64,000 nucleotides of DNA. Origin: Pseudomonas tohonis. GTDB lineage: Bacteria > Pseudomonadota > Gammaproteobacteria > Pseudomonadales > Pseudomonadaceae. The notes beneath the pieces are model-generated. The model saw only the letters and a program-made list of their open reading frames with translations, made no database searches and was not told where the DNA came from. The DNA lies in NCBI RefSeq assembly GCF_012767755.2, contig NZ_AP023189.1:2730001-2794000 (forward strand). Direction: 5' to 3'. Position numbers and translations under genes: made by a program. Shown here one piece after another: positions 52,605-61,176 of the stretch. Positions within the stretch are counted from its first letter, which is position 1. Each line of letters begins with the position of its first letter.

Positions 52605-53178
52605 CGTCGTGCTCCTCGGTGGGGCGGTTGGCCGGGCTTGCGGGCAACCAGCGGCGCAATTGCGCGCGGGCCCGGCCCAGCAGGCCTTCCAGGGCCTTGA
52701 GGTGGAGTCCCATGAGTGCGGCGGCCTGGGGGTTGCTGTGCTCCTCGAAGTAGCAGAGCACCACGGCCATGCGCTGTTTGTCCGGCAGCCGCTGCACCAC
52801 CCGCTGGACCTCGGCGGCCTCGCGGGCGCGCTGCACCTGCGCGGCGGTGTCGGCGTCGGGGTCGAGCAGCTCTTCCAGCAGGGCGTCGATGTCCTGCTCG
52901 GGGCGGCGCTTGCGGCGGCGCAGCTGGTCCAGGCACTGGTTGACCAGGATGCGCTGCAGCCAGGTGGTGAACAGCGCCCGGCCCGGTTGCCAGTCGGCGG
53001 CGTGGGTCCAGATGCGGGTGAAGGCTTCCTGGGCGGCGTCCTCGGCGTCGGCCTGCTCGGGCAGCACGCGCCGGGCGATGGCATAGGCGCGCGGCAGGTG
53101 GCGTTGCACCAGGATGGCGAAGGCGCGTTCGTCACCTTCGGCCACGGCGGCCATCAGGCGTTCGTCGTCGAGCTGCAT
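52594..53178 (-). CDS. ECF-type RNA polymerase sigma factor
   Basis: This 194-residue group-4 sigma factor has region 2 in ERAFAILVQRHLPRAYAIARRVLPEQADAEDAAQEAFTRIWTHA (the DAED-x-QEAF pattern), continuing with TTWLQRILVNQCLDQLRRRKRRP. Region 4 is in QRLPDKQRMAVVLCYFEEHSNPQAAALMGLHLKALEGLLGRARAQLRRWL. It starts a run of coupled genes with a probable anti-sigma and a metal-sensor-like protein, so it likely governs a metal or envelope response. Its ribosome-binding site is weak, and an 18-codon ORF with a good site ends nine bases upstream, suggesting coupling. Confidence 0.92.
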   Translation of the reverse strand: MQLDDERLMAAVAEGDERAFAILVQRHLPRAYAIARRVLPEQADAEDAAQEAFTRIWTHAADWQPGRALFTTWLQRILVNQCLDQLRRRKRRPEQDIDALLEELLDPDADTAAQVQRAREAAEVQRVVQRLPDKQRMAVVLCYFEEHSNPQAAALMGLHLKALEGLLGRARAQLRRWLPASPANRPTEEHDDER

Positions 53179-53187
53179 CCGTCGTGG

Positions 53188-53244
53188 CTACCCGGGCATC
53201 GAGGGCGTTCGGGAATCGGGCAGCAGCGGGATGGGGCGCTTCAT
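53188..53244 (-). CDS. Putative 18-residue leader peptide upstream of sigma gene
   Basis: On the minus strand, ATG 53244 follows GGAGG with a 4-base gap and encodes MKRPIPLLPDSRTPSMPG, ending in TAG at 53190-53188. Nine bases later comes the ATG of the sigma factor, which has no good ribosome-binding site of its own. This suggests a leader that is translated to couple or attenuate sigma synthesis. The many prolines are notable because stalling on them might regulate expression. It may also be chance. Confidence 0.4.
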   Translation of the reverse strand: MKRPIPLLPDSRTPSMPG

Positions 53245-53256
53245 CGGGCCTCCGGT

Positions 53257-53811
53257 TCAGGGCGAGGGGGTGAGGGTGACGCTGCCGCTGCGGGTCTCGC
53301 CCTGGCTGCCGGTCACGCTGCGCGAAAGGGTGTTGCTGTCGCGGTCGAAACTGTAGCTGGCCGAACGCTGTGCCGTCTCGCCCGCCGCGTTGGTGACCTG
53401 GGTCTGGCGGGTGAGGCCGTCATCGCCGCGCTGGGACTGCTGGCTGAAGGTTCCGCTGCGGCCGTCGGTGGTGGTCCAGGTGCCGCTGCTCTGGCCGTCG
53501 GCGTGGGTGCCTTCGAGGGTGACGCCACGGCCATCGGCTCCGCTGCCGCTGCGGCTGAACTGGCCGCTGTCGCGGTCGTAGCGGGTGGTGCTGGTGCGGC
53601 TCGTGCTGCGGCCGTCGTCGCCGGTGACGCTGCGCTGGCGGGTCAGCCCGTCGGCCAGGTTGCCGCTGCGCTGGGTCTGCCAGGTGCCGGCCTGCCCGCG
53701 TCCGGTGACGAAGCTGCCTGCGTGTTGGCGTTCCCTGGCCTCGGCCAGGCCGGTGCACAGCAGGAGCAGGCAGAGCAGGTGGGGCAGGGCGTTGCGCAGG
53801 GTGGCGTTCAT
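53257..53811 (-). CDS. Secreted Thr/Ser/Gly-rich repeat protein
   Basis: This is a 184-residue protein with a signal peptide (LLCLLLLCTGLAEARE). The mature chain is low-complexity, with repeated segments (SGNLADGLTRQRSVTGDDGRSTSRTSTTRYDRDSG, SGTFSQQSQRGDDGLTRQTQVTNAAGET and YSFDRDSNTLSRSVTGSQGET), rich in T, S, R, D and Q. This suggests an extended beta-solenoid or an unstructured surface/periplasmic protein. It lies upstream of the sigma factor gene and may be part of its operon or regulated by it. No family is recognised. Confidence 0.75.
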   Translation of the reverse strand: MNATLRNALPHLLCLLLLCTGLAEARERQHAGSFVTGRGQAGTWQTQRSGNLADGLTRQRSVTGDDGRSTSRTSTTRYDRDSGQFSRSGSGADGRGVTLEGTHADGQSSGTWTTTDGRSGTFSQQSQRGDDGLTRQTQVTNAAGETAQRSASYSFDRDSNTLSRSVTGSQGETRSGSVTLTPSP

Positions 53812-54105
53812 GGGAGCCTCGTTACCGGGAAAAGGGCGGGTTCGAGGGTTGTACGACGGCGTTGGGGGCGCCCCTGCGTTTATTTTTTGAAGGCACCGGG
53901 ATGGCGCGGATGTCGGGTACAGCTCTGTGCGATCGGTTGTTCCGCTTGGTGGATGGGTGAAGCGTCATCCACCCTACGCAGCGGCGACCGTGGTGCTGGA
54001 GTGGGGCACCGAGGTGGGCCGGATGTAGGGTGGATGACGCTCTTTTCATCCACCGGCGGAGCCCGGCGTGACCACGGATGCTGGGCGGGTGACGCGGTGT
54101 TCAGC
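53812..54105. repeat. Intergenic region with GTAGGGTGGA-type repeats
   Basis: These 294 bp contain two oppositely oriented copies of a GTAGGGTGGAtgacgcttTTTcatCCACC-type element (about 53944-53978 and 54022-54062). Relatives lie at 61211-61251 and 61501-61597. The elements fold into short hairpins. No gene is visible. The LysR stop lies at the right end. Confidence 0.6.
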
Positions 54106-55059
54106 CTACGGCTGCGGTGGCAGGGCGTTGCTGCAGGCGGTGATCACGGCGTCGTCGGCCTTGAGGCGGTCGGGCAGGAAGTCGCGGAGGAATTCCACCC
54201 AGGTGCGGATCTTCGCGTCGAGGAACTGCCGCGACGGGTAGAGCGCATAGATGCCCAGGGGGAACAGGCTGTGGCGCGGCAGCACCCGCACCAGGCTGCC
54301 GTCGGCCAGGCCCTTCACGGCGGAGTACACCGGCAGCACGCCGATGCCCATGCCGGCCATCAGCGCCTCGGTCATGGCGTCGGCGGTGTTGACCTGGAAG
54401 GGGGTGTGGTTGATGGAGATCATCTGCTGCCCGTCCGGGCCCTCGAACAGCCACTTGTCCAGCGCCATCACCGAGTTCACCAGGCGCAGGCAGCGGTGCT
54501 GGGTGAGGTCGGATGGCTGGCGCGGGGCGCCGTGCCTGGCGATGTAGGCGGGGGAGGCGCAGAGCACGCTGTAGGTGGTGCCCAGCTGCTTGGAGATGAA
54601 CCCCGAGTCGGGCAGCTCCTGGGCGATCACCACCGAGATGTCGTAGCCCTCGTCGAGGATGTCGGTGGTGCGGTTGGCCAGGGTCAGGTCGAAGCTCACG
54701 TCCGGGTAGGTCTCGCTGTACTGGGCGATGGCCTTGATCAGGTAGTGCTGGCCGATGCCGGTCATGGCGTGGACCTTGAGGTTGCCGGCGGGGCGTGCGT
54801 GGGCCTCGCTGGCCTCGGCCTCGGCCTCCTCGATGTAACCGAGGATCTGCTCGCAGCGCAGCAGGTAGCGCTGGCCGGCTTCGGTGAGGGCGATGCGGCG
54901 GGTGGTGCGGTGCAGCAGGCGGGTGCGCAGGTGGGTTTCCAGGGTGGCCACGGCGCGCGACACGTAGGAGGTGGTCAGGTCGAGGCGGGCCGCCGCCGCG
55001 GTGAAGCTGCCGGTTTCGGCCACGCAGACGAAGGCGCGCATGTTGAAGAGGATGTCCAT
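54106..55059 (-). CDS. LysR family regulator
   Basis: This 317-residue LysR regulator has its helix-turn-helix in FVCVAETGSFTAAAARLDLTTSYVSRAVATLETHLRTRLLHRTTRRI (residues about 11-60). The substrate-binding domain follows, with AHARPAGNLKVHAMTGIGQHYLIKAIAQY. It is divergent from the efflux operon at 55230, so it probably senses an aromatic or organic acid and controls the pump, as AaeR does in E. coli. The effector is unknown. The ATG is followed closely by a second one at codon 7 (DILFNM). Confidence 0.93.
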   Translation of the reverse strand: MDILFNMRAFVCVAETGSFTAAAARLDLTTSYVSRAVATLETHLRTRLLHRTTRRIALTEAGQRYLLRCEQILGYIEEAEAEASEAHARPAGNLKVHAMTGIGQHYLIKAIAQYSETYPDVSFDLTLANRTTDILDEGYDISVVIAQELPDSGFISKQLGTTYSVLCASPAYIARHGAPRQPSDLTQHRCLRLVNSVMALDKWLFEGPDGQQMISINHTPFQVNTADAMTEALMAGMGIGVLPVYSAVKGLADGSLVRVLPRHSLFPLGIYALYPSRQFLDAKIRTWVEFLRDFLPDRLKADDAVITACSNALPPQP

Positions 55060-55229
55060 GAGGGGCTCCGACCTGGAAGGGGTGCGAATTCTGGCATGAA
55101 GTGCCGGGGGGATTATGGCCGATCAGTACACAATGAATCGCCTATCCGAGCGCTTATCCTGGCCCCGGGCCGCACATAGAATCGCCGCCGTTTCGGGCCT
55201 TTCGGCCCTTGCCTCAGGATGTGCCGCAC

Positions 55230-56735
55230 GTGCCCCGCAATCGTCGGCCCGGGTTGACCCGAGCCAGTCTGTTCGCCGTCTTCCCGCTTCTGTGTTCCTG
55301 CATCGATTCCTCCGGCCTTGCGCCAACCTCCCGGCCCCTCGACGCCCATGAACTGACGCCGGGCGCCGCCATCGCCGCCGCCCGGGCCGAGGCCGGCTGG
55401 CCTGCCGGGCAATGGTGGCGTGCCTTTGGCGATTCGCAGCTGGACCGCTGGATGGACCGCGCCCTGGCCGGCAGCCCGAGCCTGGCCATGGCCGCCGCGC
55501 GGGTGCGCCAGGCGCAGGCGCGGGCAGGCGTGGTGGAAGCCGACGAGGCGCCGCAGCTGGGGCTGGACGCCAGCCTGCAGCGCAAGCGCTGGCCCGACGA
55601 TGCCTTCTATGGCCCCGGTGACCTGGCCCGCAGCAGCAGCTGGAACAACACCAGCCAACTGGGCTTTTCCTACCCGCTGGACATCTGGGGACGCGAGCGC
55701 AGCCGGGGCGAGTCGGCCCTCGACCAGGCCCGGGCGATGGCGAGCGAGGCACGCCTGGCGGCCCTGGAGCTGCAGGGCAACCTGGTGCGCAGCTACATAG
55801 GCCTGGCCCTGCACCACGCCGAGCTGGACATCGCCGAAGCCGAGCTGGCCCGCCAGGAACAGCTGCTGGCACTGGTTCGCCAGCGCCGCCGCGACGGCAT
55901 CGGCACCGGCCTGGAGGAGACCCGCGCCGGGATGGGCCTGCCCGAGGCCCACCGGCAGATCGACCTGCTGCACGAGGCCATCGAACTGGACCGCAACCAG
56001 GTCGCCGCCCTGGCCGGCGTCGGGCCGGGGGAGGGCGAGGCGCTGCAACGCCCGGCCTTGTCGCCGCTGCTGGACCTGGGCCTGCCGCCGCGCCTGCCCC
56101 TGGAGCTGCTCGGCCACCGGCCGGACCTGGTGGCCGCGCGCTGGCGGGTGGCGGCCGAGGCGCGGGGCATCGAGGCGGCGAAGGCGGATTTCTACCCCAA
56201 CGTCGACCTGCTCGGCGGCCTCGGCAGCTCGGCGGTGCAGGGCGGCGTGCTGGATTTCTTGCGCTACGACAAGCTGACCTGGGGCCTGGGCCCGGCGCTG
56301 TCCCTGCCCATCTACGACGGCGGCCTGCGCCGTGGGCGGCTGGCGGAGGCGGGGGCCGGCTACGACCTGGCGGTGCAGGGCTACAACCAGGCGCTGGTGC
56401 AGGCGATCAAGGGCGTGGCCGATGCCCTGGTGCGGCTGAAATCCCTGCGCGAGCAGCAGCGCCTCGCCGCCGAGTCGGTGGACCAGGCCCAGCACGCCCT
56501 CGACCTCGCGCAACTGGCCCGCCAGCGCGGCCTCACCGACCAGCGTGCGGTGCTGGAGGCGCAACCGGCGCTGCTCCAGGCCCAGCGCCAGCAGCAACGG
56601 GTGCGCGCCGCACGCCTGGTGGCCCAGGCCGACCTGCTGCTGCAACTGGGCGGCGGTGTGCTGCCCGGGGCCTCGGGGCCGCAGCCCCGAGAGCTGGAGC
56701 CCGGCGAGCCCACATTGCGATTGACCCACCCCTGA
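55230..56735 (+). CDS. Outer-membrane efflux lipoprotein (TolC/OprM type)
   Basis: This is a 501-residue outer-membrane factor. The frame can start with TTG at 55209 or GTG at 55221, but GTG 55230 sits about eight bases after AGGATG. From there, VPRNRRPGLTRASLFAVFPLLCSC gives a leader ending in a lipobox-like cysteine. The repeated OEP domains (WWRAFGDSQLDRWMDRALAGSPSLAMAAARVRQAQARAG; LPPRLPLELLGHRPDLVAARWRVAAEARGIEAAKADFYPNVDL) are those of NodT/OprM family channels. It provides the outer-membrane exit for the downstream FUSC/HlyD pump. It is the first gene of a four-gene operon. Confidence 0.88.
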   Translation: MPRNRRPGLTRASLFAVFPLLCSCIDSSGLAPTSRPLDAHELTPGAAIAAARAEAGWPAGQWWRAFGDSQLDRWMDRALAGSPSLAMAAARVRQAQARAGVVEADEAPQLGLDASLQRKRWPDDAFYGPGDLARSSSWNNTSQLGFSYPLDIWGRERSRGESALDQARAMASEARLAALELQGNLVRSYIGLALHHAELDIAEAELARQEQLLALVRQRRRDGIGTGLEETRAGMGLPEAHRQIDLLHEAIELDRNQVAALAGVGPGEGEALQRPALSPLLDLGLPPRLPLELLGHRPDLVAARWRVAAEARGIEAAKADFYPNVDLLGGLGSSAVQGGVLDFLRYDKLTWGLGPALSLPIYDGGLRRGRLAEAGAGYDLAVQGYNQALVQAIKGVADALVRLKSLREQQRLAAESVDQAQHALDLAQLARQRGLTDQRAVLEAQPALLQAQRQQQRVRAARLVAQADLLLQLGGGVLPGASGPQPRELEPGEPTLRLTHP

Positions 56736-56745
56736 GACGACGACC

Positions 56746-58911
56746 ATGACCACGACCCTGCGCCGCGAGCTGGCCCATTGGGCGCGCACCGAAGGCCTCA
56801 CCTGGGTGTTCATCCTCAAGGCCCTGCTCACCGCCTTCATCGCCCTGTGGCTGGCCTATCGCCTGGAGCTGCCGCAGCCCGGCACCGTGCTGGTGACGGT
56901 GTTCATCGTCATGCAGCCGCAGAGCGGCCAGGTATTGGCCAAGAGCTTCTACCGCATCATCGGCACGCTGCTGGGGCTGACGGTGATGGTGGCGCTGATC
57001 GCCCTGTTCAACCAGGAGCGGGTGCTGTTCATGCTCGCCGTGGCCATCTGGATCGGCCTGTGCACCGCCGGTGCCGCGCGCTACCGGGATTTTCGCGGCT
57101 ACGCCTGCGTGCTGGCCGGCTACACCGCGGTGATCATCGGCCTGCCGGCGACCCTGCACCCGGAGGGCGCCTTCATGTCGGCGCTGTGGCGGGTGCTGGA
57201 GATCACCCTGGGCATCCTCTGCACCGGGTTGGTCAGCGCGCTGGTGCTGCCGCAGACCAGCAGCGCCGACCTGCGCGCCACCTTGCAGGCGCGCTTCCGC
57301 GACTTCGCCGCCTTCGCCTGCGAGGGGCTGGCCGGGCGCCTGGACAGCGAGCGCTTCGAGGCGCTCAACGCACGCTTCGCCGCCGCCGCCGTGGGCCTGG
57401 AGAACCTGCGCAACGCCACCGCCTTCGAAGACCCGCACATGCGCCTGCGTGCCGGGCGGCTGGGGCGGCTGAACAACGAGTTCATGGTGCTTTCCACGCG
57501 CTTCCACGCCTTGCACCAGTTGCTCAACCGCCTGGCCGAGCCGGCCGGCGGGCAACGGGTGCGCGAGGCCCTGGCCCCGCCCCTGGCGGAGGTGGCGGCA
57601 TTGCTCGCCGCCCAGCGCGAGCGCCTGGGCAGCGACGCCGAGGCGGCGGAGTTCGCCGGGCGCCTGGCGGCCTGCCGGCAGGAGCTGATGCAGCTGATCC
57701 GTGCCGGGCGGGGCCGCCTGGCCGTGCAGCAGGTGGACGAGGCCGGCGCGCTGGATTTCGATACCGCCGCCGAGCTGCTGTTCCGCTTCGTCGACGACCT
57801 CCACGGCTACGCCCTGACCCTGGCCTCGCTGCTGGACCACCGCCACGCCCGCGAGGACTGGCGGGAGAGCTTCCGCCCCCGCGCCAACCCCCTGGCCGCC
57901 GCCGTGGCCGGCATGCGCAGCAGCCTGCTGATCCTCGCCCTCGGCACCTTCTGGATGGCCACCGCCTGGCCCGCCGGGGAGACCTTCACCATGACCGTGG
58001 GGATGATCTCGGCGCTGGCCTCGTCCTCCTCCAACCCCAAGCGCCTGGCCCTGCAACTGACGATCGGCGCCACCGGCGGCGCCCTGGCCGGCATCTTCAC
58101 CACCTTCTGGGTGCTGCCCTGGCTGGATGGCTTCGCCATGCTCTGCTGCGCCCTGGCGCCCACCTTCGCCCTGGGCGCGCTGCTGCTCTCGCGCAGCCAG
58201 TGGTCGGGCTACGGGGTCGGCCTGCTGGTGTGGTTCTGCCTGCTGTCGCTGCCGGCCAACCTGACCCACTACGACCCCTACCGGCTGTTCAACGAGTACC
58301 TGGCGGTGCTGCTGTCCATGACCCTGGCCACCCTGGCGGCGGCGCTGATCCTGCCGCCCAACCGGCCCTGGCTGTGGCGGCGCCTGGAGCACGACCTGCG
58401 CCTGTGCGCGGTGCACACCGTGAGCGGGCGCATCCGTGGGCTGGTGAGCGGCTTCGAGAGCGGCACGCGGGACCTGCTGGCCCAGGCCTACGCCTTCTCC
58501 GCCGGGCGCCCGGACGTGCAGCGCCGCCTGCTGCGCTGGATGTACGCGGTGCAGGAAGTGGGGCACGCGGTGATCGAGCTGCGCCTGGAGCAGGCGCGGT
58601 TGCCGGCGCTGTCGTGCTACGCCGAGTCCATGCCCTGGCGCCAGGCGGTGCGGGTGATGGGCCGGGCGCTGATCCGCCTGTTGATCCAGCCGGGCGAAGC
58701 CAACCGCCAGCGCGCCTTGCAGGCGGTGGAGCAGGCCATCGAGGCGGTGCGCGCCACCCCCGAACCCTGCGCGCCACAGTTCGAGACCTCGCCGCTGCGT
58801 CGCCTGCAGAGCTACCTGCACTTCATCCGCACCTCGCTGCTCGACCCGCTGGCGCCCTGGGCCGAGGCGGACGAGGCGGCACCTGCCCCGGTACTCGCCC
58901 ATGCCCCGTGA
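56746..58911 (+). CDS. FUSC family inner-membrane transporter (AaeB-like)
   Basis: This 721-residue integral membrane protein has two sets of hydrophobic helices separated by a large soluble region. The first set (VFILKALLTAFIALWLAYRLELPQPGTVLVTVFIVMQPQSGQVLAKSFYRIIGTLLGLTVMVALIAL) is the FUSC signature, and a similar block recurs from about residue 380 (SLLILALGTFWMATAWPAGETFTMTVGMISAL). Family members export aromatic carboxylates such as p-hydroxybenzoate. It starts ten bases after the outer-membrane gene and overlaps the DUF1656 gene by 11 nt. Confidence 0.92.
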   Translation: MTTTLRRELAHWARTEGLTWVFILKALLTAFIALWLAYRLELPQPGTVLVTVFIVMQPQSGQVLAKSFYRIIGTLLGLTVMVALIALFNQERVLFMLAVAIWIGLCTAGAARYRDFRGYACVLAGYTAVIIGLPATLHPEGAFMSALWRVLEITLGILCTGLVSALVLPQTSSADLRATLQARFRDFAAFACEGLAGRLDSERFEALNARFAAAAVGLENLRNATAFEDPHMRLRAGRLGRLNNEFMVLSTRFHALHQLLNRLAEPAGGQRVREALAPPLAEVAALLAAQRERLGSDAEAAEFAGRLAACRQELMQLIRAGRGRLAVQQVDEAGALDFDTAAELLFRFVDDLHGYALTLASLLDHRHAREDWRESFRPRANPLAAAVAGMRSSLLILALGTFWMATAWPAGETFTMTVGMISALASSSSNPKRLALQLTIGATGGALAGIFTTFWVLPWLDGFAMLCCALAPTFALGALLLSRSQWSGYGVGLLVWFCLLSLPANLTHYDPYRLFNEYLAVLLSMTLATLAAALILPPNRPWLWRRLEHDLRLCAVHTVSGRIRGLVSGFESGTRDLLAQAYAFSAGRPDVQRRLLRWMYAVQEVGHAVIELRLEQARLPALSCYAESMPWRQAVRVMGRALIRLLIQPGEANRQRALQAVEQAIEAVRATPEPCAPQFETSPLRRLQSYLHFIRTSLLDPLAPWAEADEAAPAPVLAHAP

Positions 58912-59101
58912 GATCGCCCTGCACGGCGTCTACCTGCCGAGCCTGACGCTGCTGTTCCTCGTGGCCCTGGCCGGCGGCTGGCTGCTCGACCGCCTCGCCG
59001 CGCGCCTCGGCCTGTACCGGCACGCGTGGCACCCGGTGCTGCTGCGGGTCAGCCTGTTCACCTGCCTGTACGGCGCCCTGGCGCTGGCCACCTACCGTTG
59101 A
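58901..59101 (+). CDS. DUF1656 small membrane protein (AaeX-like)
   Basis: This 66-residue protein has two hydrophobic stretches (YLPSLTLLFLVALAGGWLL and LLRVSLFTCLYGALALATY) and the family's opening REIALHGVYLPSL. DUF1656/AaeX proteins are always found between FUSC and HlyD-type genes and are assumed to be pump accessory subunits, though the exact role is unknown. It overlaps the FUSC gene by 11 nt and ends 13 nt before the HlyD gene. Confidence 0.9.
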   Translation: MPREIALHGVYLPSLTLLFLVALAGGWLLDRLAARLGLYRHAWHPVLLRVSLFTCLYGALALATYR

Positions 59102-59114
59102 GAGACCCCTGTCC

Positions 59115-59993
59115 GTGAAACGAATCATCAGTGTCGGCGCGACCCTGCTCATCCTCGCCCTGGCGGTGACCCTGGTGCACCAGCTGTGGCAGCACTACAT
59201 GGAGTCGGCCTGGACCCGCGACGGCCGCGTGCGCGCCGACGTGATCAACATCGCCCCCGACGTCGCCGGGCTGGTGGTGGAGGTGCCGGTGCGCGATAAC
59301 CAGGCGGTGAAGGCCGGCGACGTGCTGCTGCGCATCGACCCCTCGCACTACGCGCTAGCGGTGAGCGAGGCGGAAGCGGAGGTGGACGCCGCCCGCGCCG
59401 AGCTGGACATGCGCCGCCTCAACGCCCGCCGCCGCGCCGACATGGACGACCTGGTGGTGTCGCGGGAGAGCCGCGAGGACGCCAGCCACATCGCCAACGG
59501 CGCCGAGGCGCGCTACCGCCGCGCCCTGGCCCGCCGTGATGCCGCGCGGCTGGACCTGGAACGCACCGAGGTGCGCGCGCCGGTGGACGGCTATGTCACC
59601 AACCTCAACGTCTACCGGGGCGACTACGCGCGCACCGGCCAGGCCAGCATGGCGCTGGTGGACGGGCAGTCGTTCTACGTCAACGGCTACTTCGAGGAGA
59701 CCCGCCTGCCGCGCATCCACGTGGGCGCGAAGGTGGAGATGCGCCTGATGAGCGGCGAGCGCCTGCTGGGGCATGTCGACAGCATTGCGCGGGGCATCTA
59801 CGACCGCGACAACCCGGAAAGCCGCGAGCTGGTGGCGGACGTGAATCCCACCTTCAACTGGGTGCGCCTGGCCCAGCGCGTGCCGGTGCGCATCCACCTG
59901 GACGAGGTGCCCGAGGGCCTGGCGCTGTCTGCCGGGATGACCTGCACCGTGGTGGTGGACGAAGGGCAGGGCGGGGACGCTGCACGGGGCTGA
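59115..59993 (+). CDS. HlyD/EmrA-family membrane fusion protein (AaeA-like)
   Basis: This 292-residue periplasmic adaptor starts with GTG and has an N-terminal membrane anchor (ISVGATLLILALAVTLVHQLW). The lipoyl/barrel-sandwich halves are DVAGLVVEVPVRDNQAVKAGDVLLRIDPSHY and VRAPVDGYVTNLNVYRGDYARTGQ, with an alpha-helical hairpin between them and the beta-barrel segment FYVNGYFEETRLPRIHVGAKVEMRL. It links the FUSC pump to the outer-membrane channel. It is the final gene of the operon; no terminator is obvious after it. Confidence 0.92.
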   Translation: MKRIISVGATLLILALAVTLVHQLWQHYMESAWTRDGRVRADVINIAPDVAGLVVEVPVRDNQAVKAGDVLLRIDPSHYALAVSEAEAEVDAARAELDMRRLNARRRADMDDLVVSRESREDASHIANGAEARYRRALARRDAARLDLERTEVRAPVDGYVTNLNVYRGDYARTGQASMALVDGQSFYVNGYFEETRLPRIHVGAKVEMRLMSGERLLGHVDSIARGIYDRDNPESRELVADVNPTFNWVRLAQRVPVRIHLDEVPEGLALSAGMTCTVVVDEGQGGDAARG

Positions 59994-60195
59994 GGGATTG
60001 TTGATCCAGCGGCCACAGTCCTTGTGCTGGATCGGTCTGTAAGCGCCGCGGGGTGCTCCTTAAAATCGTCCTGCCTCCCACGACGAGGCACATGCTGATC
60101 CACCTCACCGTGTTTGCGGTGTTGCGCTGTACCTTCGGCCCGTTCGTGGAGAGCGGGCCGAAGCCCCTTCCCAAGGCAATTCGGATAACAGATCA

Positions 60196-60450
60196 ATGAA
60201 AGCGTTCATGTTGCTGGCCCTGGCCGGCCTGTCTCCTCTCGTCTTCGCTGCCACCCCCGAACAACCCGCCACCACCCAGGCCGAGCAGTACCACTACGGC
60301 ATGGAGCTGGACATCGCCCGGGTCATCTCCCGCAGCGAGATCCCCGATGTCTGCGGCGTGGTGCCGGCCTACCTGACCTACGAGGACCACCAGGGCAAGG
60401 TCCACCGCCTCGAATACATGGTGTTCGGCAATGGTTGCTCCAACGGTTGA
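60196..60450 (+). CDS. DUF2790 small periplasmic protein
   Basis: This is an 84-residue secreted protein with signal peptide MKAFMLLALAGLSPLVFAA. The mature sequence QYHYGMELDIARVISRSEIPDVCGVVPAYLTYEDHQGKVHRLEYMVFGNGC matches DUF2790, common in pseudomonads and often metal-stress-induced (memory of the family). Two cysteines, in DVCGV and at the C-terminus (GNGC), could form a disulfide. It stands alone with its own terminator at 60474. The function is unknown. Confidence 0.9.
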   Translation: MKAFMLLALAGLSPLVFAATPEQPATTQAEQYHYGMELDIARVISRSEIPDVCGVVPAYLTYEDHQGKVHRLEYMVFGNGCSNG

Positions 60451-60473
60451 GCCCAGCCGCTCGACGTGACAGA

Positions 60474-60505
60474 TGCCCGGCCCGATAAGCCGGGCATTGT
60501 CGTTT
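60474..60505 (+). terminator. Intrinsic terminator after the DUF2790 gene
   Basis: TGCCCGGC (60474-60481) and GCCGGGCA (60489-60496) pair perfectly over a CCGATAA loop, followed by TTGTCGTTT, a moderately T-rich tail. Confidence 0.75.
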
Positions 60506-60630
60506 CTGGGGGGAGCCATCGGGTGCCTGTGACGTTTGGATTAAATATCTGACTTGCCGGTCGGAATTCATTATCCTGCGGCACTCTTGCTTGCAGTACA
60601 GAACAACCCATCAATAAAAGGATCAACTCC

Positions 60631-61128
60631 ATGGCTCAAGTAACCCTCAAGGGCAACCCCGTCAGCGTCGATGGCCAACTGCCGGCCAAGGGCGCCCAGG
60701 CACCGGCTTTCAGCCTGGTCGGCGGCAACCTGGCGGACGTGACCCTGGCCAGCCTGAGCGGCAAGCGCAAGGTGCTGAACATCTTCCCGAGCGTCGACAC
60801 CCCTACCTGCGCCACCTCCGTGCGCAAGTTCAACGCCGAAGCCAGCAAGCTGGCCAACACCGTGGTGCTGTGCATCTCCGCCGACCTGCCGTTCGCCCAG
60901 GCGCGCTTCTGCGGCGCTGAAGGCCTGGAGAACGTGATCAACCTGTCCACCATGCGTGGCGCGCAGTTCCTCAAGGACTACGGCGTCGCCATCGCCAACG
61001 GCCCCCTGGCCGGCATCGCCGCCCGCGCCGTCGTGGTGCTGGACGAGAACGACAAGGTGCTGCACAGCGAGCTGGTCGGTGAAATCGCCGACGAGCCGGA
61101 CTACGCAGCCGCCATCGCCGCGCTCTGA
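60631..61128 (+). CDS. tpx: Thiol peroxidase Tpx
   Basis: This 165-residue atypical 2-Cys peroxiredoxin has the peroxidatic Cys60 in [15 protein letters not shown] and the resolving Cys94 in [13 protein letters not shown], matching the E. coli Tpx pair (61/95). The protein starts [25 protein letters not shown], typical of the family. It reduces alkyl and hydrogen peroxides with thioredoxin, in the cytoplasm or periplasm-facing membrane fraction. AAAAGGATCAACTCC precedes the ATG. It is monocistronic, with a terminator at 61146. Confidence 0.97.
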   Translation: MAQVTLKGNPVSVDGQLPAKGAQAPAFSLVGGNLADVTLASLSGKRKVLNIFPSVDTPTCATSVRKFNAEASKLANTVVLCISADLPFAQARFCGAEGLENVINLSTMRGAQFLKDYGVAIANGPLAGIAARAVVVLDENDKVLHSELVGEIADEPDYAAAIAAL

Positions 61129-61145
61129 TCGGGCGAGGGTGACGA

Positions 61146-61176
61146 AAAGGGAGGCCATTGGCCTCCCTTTTTCTTT
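61146..61176 (+). terminator. Intrinsic terminator of tpx
   Basis: AAAGGGAGGCC (61146-61156) and GGCCTCCCTTT (61160-61170) form an 11-bp stem with an ATT loop, followed by TTCTTT. It begins 17 nt after the tpx stop. Confidence 0.9.

Noticed and set aside
52510..55179. Plus-strand frame of 889 codons
   Set aside because: It lies opposite the well-supported sigma, anti-sigma, repeat-protein and LysR genes; the translation is Gly/Ala/Val/Gln-rich and low-complexity, as expected of antisense frames in GC-rich DNA.
56533..58902. Minus-strand frame of 789 codons
   Set aside because: It is antisense to the FUSC transporter gene, with biased composition and no recognisable domain.
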